Below are positions 27,551 through 34,026 of a stretch of DNA of 34,026 nucleotides, piece by piece; position 1 is the first letter of the stretch; each line of letters starts with the position of its first letter. Below the pieces are notes generated by a model. The model had not been told where the DNA came from, ran no database searches, and worked only from the letters and a program-made list of their open reading frames with translations. This DNA is from Tannerellaceae bacterium (GTDB taxonomy: Bacteria > Bacteroidota > Bacteroidia > Bacteroidales > Tannerellaceae). Position numbers and translations under genes: made by a program. The stretch spans positions 1 through 34,026 of the forward strand of contig JAIRRS010000090.1 of the NCBI GenBank assembly GCA_031255855.1, read 5' to 3'.

Positions 27551-27575
27551 TATAATTTAGCAGGTTATTTGTGTT

Positions 27576-28805
27576 ATGGAACTTACAAAGGAACAATTAG
27601 AAAAAATAGAATCAGCAATAATTTTTCTTAAAGCCCATTATCATGAATTTGATGATAGGGACATCACTTTTGATAAAAATGAGGACGGAGAATACGATGT
27701 AATCCATTTTCAATTCCCAGGAGAGCAGGAACTCCTTACAATAGACATAAATGATTTTCTCGAAATGGCAGGTGAAATACCTTCATTAAAAATACATGAT
27801 AATTATATCATACGAACCAGTCATTTGGGCTATTATATCGTTGAAGCCGCCGACCAAAATTATGATTATGCAATTAGAAATTTTGATGGGTACGATTTTT
27901 CAGCTAAAAAAGAAAATATAGAAATAAGTTTAGCATTTGACAATTTCTTTATTGGACTTGCAGCCACTACACTAAAGGCTTATGAAGATGATTATTGGGG
28001 TGCTGTTTCTCCTTATATGGGAATAGAGGTTAAGTATCTCAATGGAGATGTTCTATCGCAGGATGATGAATTGAAATTAGTCAGATCATTTCTTTTTGAA
28101 GTTGCCGATACTACAGGCATTGCTTTGACATTTTCTCCGATAAGGAACACTTCATACGATTATGAGGAATTGCAGGATGAAAGTGGAGAATATAAGTTTA
28201 GTGAATTGAGGGAGATCGAACCGTACAATGAAGGAATGAAGCTATTTGTATCTGCATTACAAATTCAGGAGTCTGAACTACGTTTTTTGAATTTTTACAA
28301 AATTCTTGAACATTTTGCTCCTGTTGTAGTCAATATTGAGGCACATGAATTAATGAGAAAGAAACTCGATGCACCTAAAAAACTATTTGAAGATGGAGAT
28401 TTCATTCGTTCCATATTTGATTTAGCAAAATCAATGCGGGCAAAATTTAATGATGAAGACCTTATCAAATCAACGTTTGCAAGTTGTTTTGATTTTGTAG
28501 GTTTATTTGAACTTTTACCCGCCAGCATTCAAACCAAGATTAAGAAACAAATCAATAAGCAACTTATAGATTATTCGACCGACAAACAAGCCCTTACTAC
28601 TACTGCTGCTAATATGGTTGGAAAAATTATTTATGCCACAAGAAACAAAGTGGTTCATGCTAAGTCGAATTATGAGATGACCGGGAATGAGTGTAATAAT
28701 GCTGATCTTGATACATTGAACGAATTTATGAAAGAGGCATGTTCCCAATCAATACGATGGTATAATAGGCAACCCCAACACTTGAAATTATCAGTTATAC
28801 AATAG
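27576..28805 (+). CDS. Hypothetical protein with C-terminal HEPN-like RNxVVH motif
   Basis: This 409-residue acidic protein is of no named family that I recognise. The N-terminal half (about 1-200) is mixed alpha/beta. The C-terminal part is helical and includes a LRFLNFYKILEHF segment near 235 and TRNKVVHAKSNY near the end, with R356 and H361 giving an R-x4-H arrangement with Asn after Arg. That is the catalytic signature of HEPN ribonucleases, common in toxin, abortive-infection and CRISPR-linked proteins. The stretch of helices before it is where a HEPN bundle would have its first helices. The next gene carries the same motif. Function as a defence or toxin effector is inferred; a non-catalytic HEPN scaffold is the alternative. 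Confidence 0.7.
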   Translation: MELTKEQLEKIESAIIFLKAHYHEFDDRDITFDKNEDGEYDVIHFQFPGEQELLTIDINDFLEMAGEIPSLKIHDNYIIRTSHLGYYIVEAADQNYDYAIRNFDGYDFSAKKENIEISLAFDNFFIGLAATTLKAYEDDYWGAVSPYMGIEVKYLNGDVLSQDDELKLVRSFLFEVADTTGIALTFSPIRNTSYDYEELQDESGEYKFSELREIEPYNEGMKLFVSALQIQESELRFLNFYKILEHFAPVVVNIEAHELMRKKLDAPKKLFEDGDFIRSIFDLAKSMRAKFNDEDLIKSTFASCFDFVGLFELLPASIQTKIKKQINKQLIDYSTDKQALTTTAANMVGKIIYATRNKVVHAKSNYEMTGNECNNADLDTLNEFMKEACSQSIRWYNRQPQHLKLSVIQ

Positions 28806-28823
28806 TCTATACTCGTTTATTAT

Positions 28824-29354
28824 ATGGAAAAAAAGCAAAAACAATTAGGCCAGTATATATTCACGAACCATGATTTTGAAGGTTCAATTGATGAATTTCT
28901 TGCACAAACAGCACCACTTATAGGCTACCTCATACATAGCTTCAATGCATTGGATTCGGTGTTGAACTCAACTGTTTGTCTGTTGATTAACGATAGAGCG
29001 GATGAAAAAGGTGCTATCATTATTCATAATATGAGTTTTTCAGCGAAAATAGATTTGTTTTATCGACTTGTACGGTCAATGGAACTTACTGTTGAAAAAG
29101 AATTGCCGTCATTTTCCAGTTTTATTGAAAATCTGAAAAAATGTGCCACTTACAGGAATGCAGTGGTTCATGCAGAATGGGATAGCTTGGAAGAGGACGG
29201 ATACACTTATGTAAAAATGAGCTTTACAAAAGATGGATTACAGCAACAGTATTGGCAGTTTACTCCAGATTCTCTAATGAAAATCAATGATTTTATAGAC
29301 CAAACCAGAGAAGGATTTGACACTTTTGATGGCGAATTGCAAAAATTACTATAG
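28824..29354 (+). CDS. Small HEPN-like protein with RNAVVH motif
   Basis: This 176-residue, mainly helical protein starts 18 nt after the previous gene. The sequence CATYRNAVVHAEWDSL places R111 and H116 in the R-x4-H HEPN arrangement with Asn after Arg. The preceding helices (LIGYLIHSFNALDSVLNSTVCLLI at about 32-55, and KIDLFYRLVRSME) fit a four-helix HEPN bundle. After the motif comes a short beta-like segment (YTYVKMSFTKDG) and a final helix. A stand-alone HEPN of this size could be an RNase, or pair with the larger HEPN-motif protein as toxin and antitoxin-like partners. Neither role can be fixed from sequence. Confidence 0.7.
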   Translation: MEKKQKQLGQYIFTNHDFEGSIDEFLAQTAPLIGYLIHSFNALDSVLNSTVCLLINDRADEKGAIIIHNMSFSAKIDLFYRLVRSMELTVEKELPSFSSFIENLKKCATYRNAVVHAEWDSLEEDGYTYVKMSFTKDGLQQQYWQFTPDSLMKINDFIDQTREGFDTFDGELQKLL

Positions 29355-29406
29355 TTGCATCCATATTTCCATTTTTCTTCTTTCATCTTGGTAATGGTTG
29401 GTCGTT

Positions 29407-29485
29407 ATGGATTGAATATGCGAAAGTAAGAAGACAAAAACGCTCCGAAGATATGTTCTCAGAGCGTGGTAGCTTGTGGCGTTGA
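29407..29485. repeat. Duplicated mobC-leader element, copy 2, with one 21-bp-period unit
   Basis: This diverged copy of the segment at 27033-27131 lies in the 260-nt gap after the HEPN-motif cassette. It has the 25-nt identical core (29418-29442), a hairpin at 29441-29466 followed on the minus strand by TTTTT, and a single GGTAGCTTGTGGCGTTGA unit (29468-29485). No mobC-like gene follows it, so it appears to be a displaced leader. Confidence 0.8.
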
Positions 29486-29582
29486 TGTCGAGTATACTAG
29501 CACAAGAACAAATAGAATGGTTAATATAATTATTCCATAAAATAATTGCATTACAATTATCTGCTGAGAATTATATTAGGGC

Positions 29583-29590
29583 TATATTTG
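29583..29590 (+). promoter_or_regulatory. -7 box of the HExxH gene
   Basis: TATATTTG is a full match to TAnnTTTG, 24 nt before the ATG at 29615. The -33 region is AT-rich without a clear TTTG. Confidence 0.5.
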
Positions 29591-29614
29591 CATTACCATA
29601 AATATATGTAACTG

Positions 29615-31048
29615 ATGATAAGACATTATGATTTAAACGGAATTAAGTATTACCCAGACAAATTCTATGTTTGTTTGGATGGTGTTGATATTGAAAATCT
29701 TGTAGGTTTCTTTACAAATTTTAATATTAATGAACAGCAAGCTGCTTTTATTCATGAATACTATCATTATCTAACTAATATAACAACATTTGCAGGCGTT
29801 CGCCAATTCAATCTTAATTTTATAGATAGATTCCGAATAGTTGTTAATCTTGTAGATAAAGAACGGCTTAATGCTTTCCCTATAAATGCCAATAAAAAAG
29901 AATCATGTTCTCAATTAATACAGTACTGGAATGATATTTCAGAAATTCTAAATGAAGATGATATTGATTACGATTTTGCTCGGATTGTAGAACAATCACC
30001 TCTTAAAAAGGTTGGGATAAAATCTTTTGAAAAGGTATCAAAGGAAATAAGTTGTTATGATGGAGAAGAAGAAGTTAAAGGATGTAGAGTTTTTATAAAG
30101 GTTAATGTTGATGGTGATATTAATAAAGATTCATTCATCTTGTCATTTGGAGCAATTGATGAGTTTTTAAGTGCTGCAATTGATGAATTTTTGTTTGAAA
30201 AAGACTTTTCTAATGTTGACCCCCGAGATTTGAATAAAAGACCTTATTATCCATATAGGATTCTTGATGATATAATGGCTTACTTTGGCGTTGATAGAGT
30301 GACCCCATTTGAAAAGATAATATTGTCATATTATGCTTTGCATTCAGAAAATCCGCCTACAATATTAATAGACACTTTAGAGCAAATACAAAAGGATGGT
30401 GTTGATATTTTCAGGGAGAATCCTGAAAAATATTTGTTATCAAAACGACATAGTTATACACAATATGATAGTACTCTGAACTATACTAATAGTTGTTGTA
30501 AAGAAACAACTACCCAAAATCGCATACATATATCTCAAGCAATAAGCTATTTCTATGAGCAGTTTTATATTGCCAAAAGTTTGAAAGAACAAGATTTTTT
30601 TTATTTCATACGTCCATTTTTTATAGAGAATGATATTTCAGAGTTGAGAGGCAAACAATTGTTTTTATTGAGCTTCTCCCGCTTATTAAACATCTTTAAT
30701 CCTCCCATCATATTAAAAGAAAATCAATTTAGGTATTTTAGTTCAATGACAACAGTGGGCGAATCTGTATTGCACATATTAGCTACTTATGAAATTTATA
30801 AAAGTTTAGAAACTAAAAAAATAGCTAAACGACCAGATTACTACAAAAACAAATATTCATTCCCTGATATGGATGAAGATTGCGATGTTTATGAAAAGTT
30901 CCCATATCCTCCCTTTAGGTCTGTTTTTCATTTAGCATTAAATGAACTGAACTTAATGATTGTTTATCTAAAAGAAAGAGATAAAGACCTTTGGAGTAGT
31001 TTGAATATTGATGAAGTGTTGAAATTTTATGACATAAAACTAAAATAA
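29615..31048 (+). CDS. Hypothetical protein with HExxH zinc-protease-like motif
   Basis: This 477-residue protein of strongly AT-rich coding sequence is of no named family that I recognise. Near the N terminus AAFIHEYYHYLTNITTFAG contains HEYYH (H47, E48, H51), the HExxH signature of zinc metallopeptidases; the third ligand is not identified. No signal peptide or membrane segment is seen, so it should be cytoplasmic. The rest is mixed alpha/beta with aromatic-rich helices and repeated Asp/Glu patches. It has its own promoter and is followed after 111 nt by a frameshifted cyclase-like gene. Its place among defence-type cargo suggests a role in phage resistance or element maintenance, but that is only context. 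Confidence 0.7.
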   Translation: MIRHYDLNGIKYYPDKFYVCLDGVDIENLVGFFTNFNINEQQAAFIHEYYHYLTNITTFAGVRQFNLNFIDRFRIVVNLVDKERLNAFPINANKKESCSQLIQYWNDISEILNEDDIDYDFARIVEQSPLKKVGIKSFEKVSKEISCYDGEEEVKGCRVFIKVNVDGDINKDSFILSFGAIDEFLSAAIDEFLFEKDFSNVDPRDLNKRPYYPYRILDDIMAYFGVDRVTPFEKIILSYYALHSENPPTILIDTLEQIQKDGVDIFRENPEKYLLSKRHSYTQYDSTLNYTNSCCKETTTQNRIHISQAISYFYEQFYIAKSLKEQDFFYFIRPFFIENDISELRGKQLFLLSFSRLLNIFNPPIILKENQFRYFSSMTTVGESVLHILATYEIYKSLETKKIAKRPDYYKNKYSFPDMDEDCDVYEKFPYPPFRSVFHLALNELNLMIVYLKERDKDLWSSLNIDEVLKFYDIKLK

Positions 31049-31117
31049 AGACTTGGTTGCTATAATTGGCATTTAAAAATCGACACAGAGGGAAATTTCT
31101 TAGATTTAGCCCTTTTT

Positions 31118-31125
31118 TATAGTTG
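31118..31125 (+). promoter_or_regulatory. Weak -7-like box before the frameshifted gene
   Basis: TATAGTTG differs by one base from TAnnTTTG, 34 nt before the ATG at 31160. No other element was seen in the 111-nt gap after the HExxH gene. Confidence 0.3.
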
Positions 31126-31159
31126 CATTTACACATAAATAATTGTAAATAAATGAATT

Positions 31160-32019
31160 ATGGGAAAAGCGTTCTTGTATATTGATATTTTAGGATTCGG
31201 ACAACTTGTTAAAGATAGCTCTCCCAAAATAGAAAAGATTTTTGAAATAATAGATGGGCTAATGTTCACAGACATTTTGCATTCCAAACGATTGTCTTTT
31301 CTGACACTATATTAGTATTCAATAAAAAGGAAGAATATCAGAACCACTACTATGTAACATATCTCATTGGATATGCCCAGCAACTATTTTATAGATTATC
31401 ACTAATCAATATCTATTTCAAAGGAATAATAACGCTCGGCGATTTTAATTTTGCCAAACTCAACAATATTGGTGCTTATTATGGTTTGGCATTAATTGAG
31501 ACCTACCATGATGAAAGTCTATTAGAGGGTTTTGGACTTTTCATAAATAAGAACTTGAGTAGTGAGGTTATAGTATTCGATAAAATAGATTTTAATGAAA
31601 AATACGATTTCATTTTGTTATGCCAGTCTTTTATAAACCTCTATAATCATACTAGGGGAATTTTGCCCATTGATACGAATATTTTAGTAGAGACTGATAC
31701 TTATTTTAGGATTGATGAAGACCTAAGATTCTTTCGTGAAATAGAATACTTGAAAAACAATCATCCAGTTCCGAAAGTTGAAGAGAAATATGAAAAGGTT
31801 TACAATCTATATAAAAGCGTAACCTCGAGTTTTTTCCAAAAATTTGAAGAGGATGGATTTTTGCCATTTACATTAAATTCGGATTATACGGGTAGTATGA
31901 ATCCATTTGAAATTTTAGCCGAAACCGAAATGAAAAATAAGATTAACCAGATGTATGCACAATCTCAGAAAAATTATAGACGGAGGAGTTTCCTTATCTG
32001 CATCAAGAAACGTATATAA
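31160..32019 (+). pseudogene. Frameshifted gene for a cyclase-like protein
   Basis: ATG 31160 opens MGKAFLYIDILGFGQLVKDS, but this frame stops at about 31311 after LSFLTLY. A different frame is open from 31246 and reads FQTIVFSDTILVFNKK on through GIITLGDF and GLALIETYHDES to the stop at 32017-32019. Inserting one A near 31260-31262 joins them as DGLNVHRHFAFQTIVFSDTI, giving about 286 residues. The order (F/Y)xDILGF, FSDTI, (K/R)GxIT.GDF and GLAL.E.Y resembles proteins with a class III nucleotidyl cyclase-like fold; this is pattern recognition only. The ATG at 31486 is internal and not a real start. Either the gene is inactivated or the base is a sequencing error. The C-terminal 20 residues are basic and run up to 5 nt from the convergent mobB stop. 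Confidence 0.7.
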
Positions 32020-32024
32020 AGTAA

Positions 32025-33290
32025 TTACATCTGTCTCCCATACTTCCGTTTTTTCTTCTTCCGTTTTTTGGGCGTCGGTTCGTTCGTATCATGTTGATCC
32101 GGTTCCGGTGTCAGCACAGAAAGCAAACTGCCGACGGGTGAGTCATCACCCAAATAACCTTTGGCTGTAGTCGGTTGTTTGTCATCCTGCAATGGTCGCA
32201 ACGCTTCTTTTTGAGGTATGGACAGAACGAATTGCTGATTCTCTCCTGTTGCAAAATCTGCGAACCGTGCGCCGAGCGCATTGGCCGAAAACTCCTTACA
32301 CAGCGCGGAACCGTTCAGAACAATGCGGCTGTTGTGGTCGATGAAAGTTACCCCGAACAGGCGCCCCCCGTTACCGTAACGCAATACAAGGTCGATACCT
32401 TTACCCTGCAAGTCCGCTCGGAACTCGCTTCCTGTGCGGGAACCGTTCAGGGACGTCGAAACAAGCGCCTTTGTCTTTGCCGCCTGTTTATTGGTTTTTA
32501 TTTCCTCGCCGGACTTTTTCATCGTCTGCTCCAATGCTTCCATACCATAGGACTTTCCGAAAAGGGAAGATTTAAGCGGTTTGCCGACACGGTTTCCGTC
32601 AGCATCCAATGCCGAGTACACCAACCCAGTGTATCTGTGTCCCTGATTATCGCCCTCGACTTTCTCTACCCCAATATTATACAACGACAGCAACGCCCGG
32701 TACTCGCCGAGCGATTGAAATTTATACATGGTCGCCAATGGCTTGATAGCGTTGGCGACTTGTTTTTTCAAGTCGCTGCGCGAAGCATCCACCGGAGCAA
32801 GTTTCCATGCTTCGCCTTGCTTCTTGTCTTTCGGATGCAAACCGTATTTCTTTTCAAGGCTGTCGGTAATCTTTTTGCTTTTCTCATAATTATTCTTGTC
32901 GCTGATTAATGTGCCATCGCTGCGGACACGGGTGGAAACGATGTGTAAATGCTGGCGGTCGATGTCTTCATGTTTGAAAATCATGTAGGGCTGTCCGCCG
33001 AAACCGAGGCGTTCCATATACTCCCGCCCGATGTCGGCTAATTGGTCGTCACTTATCTTATCCTCCGGGTGCGGATTGAGGGAAATATGGATAATTCCGC
33101 GTGTGGTTGTTACTTGCTCAGGCATTGCCCGTTCAAAATCCCGCATACATTCCCCTACGGAAAACTGTCCGTCGGCAGGAACAAAGATGCGGTTTGCTTC
33201 CAGAATCTTACCCAATCCGGCATCAATTTTTTCCTGATTGTAGGCTAACGCGCCGTACAAATTATTCCCGATATGTATATCCGCAACCAT
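32025..33290 (-). CDS. mobB: Relaxase / mobilization nuclease MobB
   Basis: This 421-residue protein has the relaxase fold of the MobP/MobB type. Tyrosines near the N terminus (Y12, Y17) are candidates for the nicking residue, and the metal-binding three-histidine motif is present as HEDIDRQHLHIV (H107, H114, H116). After the catalytic domain (about 1-180) comes a helical region and a very basic C-terminal tail (PKKRKKKKRKYGRQM) suited to DNA binding. It would cut one strand at oriT and stay bound to the 5' end during transfer. It starts 11 nt after the mobA stop, forming a two-gene operon. Its 3' end abuts the convergent frameshifted cargo gene, where mobC would be expected. Confidence 0.92.
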   Translation of the reverse strand: MVADIHIGNNLYGALAYNQEKIDAGLGKILEANRIFVPADGQFSVGECMRDFERAMPEQVTTTRGIIHISLNPHPEDKISDDQLADIGREYMERLGFGGQPYMIFKHEDIDRQHLHIVSTRVRSDGTLISDKNNYEKSKKITDSLEKKYGLHPKDKKQGEAWKLAPVDASRSDLKKQVANAIKPLATMYKFQSLGEYRALLSLYNIGVEKVEGDNQGHRYTGLVYSALDADGNRVGKPLKSSLFGKSYGMEALEQTMKKSGEEIKTNKQAAKTKALVSTSLNGSRTGSEFRADLQGKGIDLVLRYGNGGRLFGVTFIDHNSRIVLNGSALCKEFSANALGARFADFATGENQQFVLSIPQKEALRPLQDDKQPTTAKGYLGDDSPVGSLLSVLTPEPDQHDTNEPTPKKRKKKKRKYGRQM

Positions 33291-33301
33291 GCTTTTGAGA
33301 A

Positions 33302-33736
33302 TTATTCAGACAAACATTCCTGCTTAAACTGCTCGCACAACTGCAATACTTCGTGTCCGATTTTCGACAATTCTATCGTTTCCTGTTCCAATTTATAGAG
33401 CATTGCCAACGCTTTTTTCTCGCCGAAAGTGGTGTGAAGTTGCTTTACCACCTGATTGTAATTCACGCCGACGGAACGGATTTGCCCGTACAAAGCGGAC
33501 AGCTTCATCACAAAATCGAGCGCCGAACTGTCGGTTTTTATCACACGCAATGCCTCTCCGAAGATGCGGGCAAGGATAAAACGGGCTTTCGAGCGGACGC
33601 CTGACTGCTCGTACATGGTAAGGAACTCGGCGAACTGCGCATCGGAAAAACGCACCATCAGGCAGTTCTCAGCCGGGTCGTTTTTGGGCGGTCGTCCGCC
33701 TCTTCCCCGTTTACGGGTTTCTTTACTTTCATTCAT
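33302..33736 (-). CDS. mobA: Relaxosome accessory protein MobA
   Basis: This 144-residue basic protein starts with an Arg/Lys-rich segment (KETRKRGRGGRPPKNDPAE). Next is a ribbon-helix-helix-like stretch (NCLMVRFSDAQFAEFLTMYEQSG, about 25-47) and a helical region with RSVGVNYNQVVKQL, the pattern of plasmid mobilization proteins that bind oriT and help the relaxase. It is the first gene of the mobA-mobB pair. The start ATG lies next to the putative oriT and inside reach of a hairpin (33740-33769) that also contains the ACCATTAAAAAAATC leader motif. The naming follows Bacteroides usage; other elements call comparable proteins MobC. Confidence 0.85.
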   Translation of the reverse strand: MNESKETRKRGRGGRPPKNDPAENCLMVRFSDAQFAEFLTMYEQSGVRSKARFILARIFGEALRVIKTDSSALDFVMKLSALYGQIRSVGVNYNQVVKQLHTTFGEKKALAMLYKLEQETIELSKIGHEVLQLCEQFKQECLSE

Positions 33737-33739
33737 AAC

Positions 33740-33949
33740 ACGGATTTTTTTAATGGTTCATAAATCCGTCACGGCGGGTGCAGCCTCGCCCCAAAACTAC
33801 CGACTTCGGAGGTAGTTTCCCCTCTGGAAGAGCAAGGGATTTTCGGTAACGGAAATCGTTTCGAGTTACTCGAAACATACCTTGCTATTTGCCCAGACGC
33901 AAATGTGAATCTGCCCACAGGGGCAGATTTTTGTTCCGGCACACCGGAA
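33740..33949. other. Candidate origin of transfer with several inverted repeats
   Basis: The region upstream of mobA holds at least five inverted repeats: ACGGATTT/AAATCCGT (33740-33747, 33762-33769), AAACTACC/GGTAGTTT (33794-33801, 33811-33818), GTTTCGAGT-T-ACTCGAAAC (33858-33876), AATCTGCCC/GGGCAGATT (33908-33916, 33921-33929, loop ACAG) and TTCCGG/CCGGAA (33934-33949), plus ATTTGC/GCAAAT (33887-33904). No gene is seen here. In Mob systems of this kind oriT lies beside mobA, and dense hairpins are typical. The nick site itself was not identified, and the hairpin at 33908 followed by Ts could instead be a terminator. Confidence 0.6.
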
Positions 33950-34026
33950 TAAAAAGCGGCACGTCAAAGGGCAGTTTGGGAGGGGAAGTTCAATCTTAAA
34001 AAGCGACCCCGAACCCGACCGTAACG

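Noticed and set aside
31486..32019. A separate 177-residue gene starting at ATG 31486
   Set aside because: The same frame is open back to 31246 and matches the continuation of the gene begun at 31160, so it is the 3' part of a frameshifted gene.
32175..32909. A plus-strand frame of 244 residues
   Set aside because: It is entirely antisense to the well-supported relaxase gene and has no recognisable domain or start context.

Overview
The window reads as part of an integrative and conjugative (or mobilizable) element of a Bacteroidales bacterium (Bacteroides, Parabacteroides or Dysgonomonas type). This rests on an RteC-family regulator, a MobA/MobB/MobC transfer set, a DUF4099/DUF3945 - TopB - DUF1896 - methylase/helicase block typical of Bacteroides conjugative transposons, and several matches to the Bacteroidetes -7 promoter box TAnnTTTG with A-rich leaders in place of strong Shine-Dalgarno sites. 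No integrase, attachment site, rRNA, tRNA or CRISPR array was seen, so both element ends probably lie outside the window.

Layout. 1-6264 (+): a tightly coupled four-gene envelope operon (DUF6268 beta-barrel with its 5' end cut off by the window edge, TolC-like channel, membrane fusion protein, HAE1-type RND pump). 6269-7959 (+): a small outer-membrane beta-barrel protein, an LpxL/HtrB-like acyltransferase whose catalytic histidine reads as tyrosine, and a 35-residue lipoprotein-like peptide. 7970-9427 (+): rteC and an excisionase-type HTH gene. 9519-20280 (-): a cupin gene, then the element backbone: a 1951-residue N6-methylase/helicase fusion, DUF1896, topB and DUF4099/DUF3945. 20500-24869 (-): a Gabija-like defence module (UvrD-like helicase, OLD-family ATPase/TOPRIM nuclease and a dedicated XRE regulator) with its own promoter and terminator. 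24993-27005 (-): the VirD4-like coupling protein MobC. 27181-29354 (+): an AT-rich three-gene cassette in which two genes carry an RNxVVH HEPN-type motif. 29583-32019 (+): an HExxH protein followed by a frameshifted cyclase-like gene. 32025-33736 (-): relaxase MobB and accessory protein MobA. 33740-33949: a hairpin-dense region that is the best oriT candidate.

How it fits together. MobA, MobB and MobC would process the DNA and deliver it to the conjugation channel, while TopB, DUF3945, DUF1896 and the methylase/helicase probably support DNA processing and protect the element from host restriction. In related elements mobA, mobB and mobC usually lie together. Here about 5 kb of plus-strand cargo separates mobB from mobC, and Gabija-like genes separate mobC from the topB block. 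These junctions carry an 18-bp repeat on a 21-bp period (20372, 27093, 29468). The copies at 27033 and 29407 belong to a longer duplicated segment around the mobC leader, so this region looks like a cargo hot spot.

The strongest candidates for something undescribed are the HEPN-motif cassette (27224-29354), the HExxH/cyclase-like cassette (29615-32019), and the duplicated repeat-plus-hairpin element beside them. All functional statements are from reading the sequence; no database search was run.
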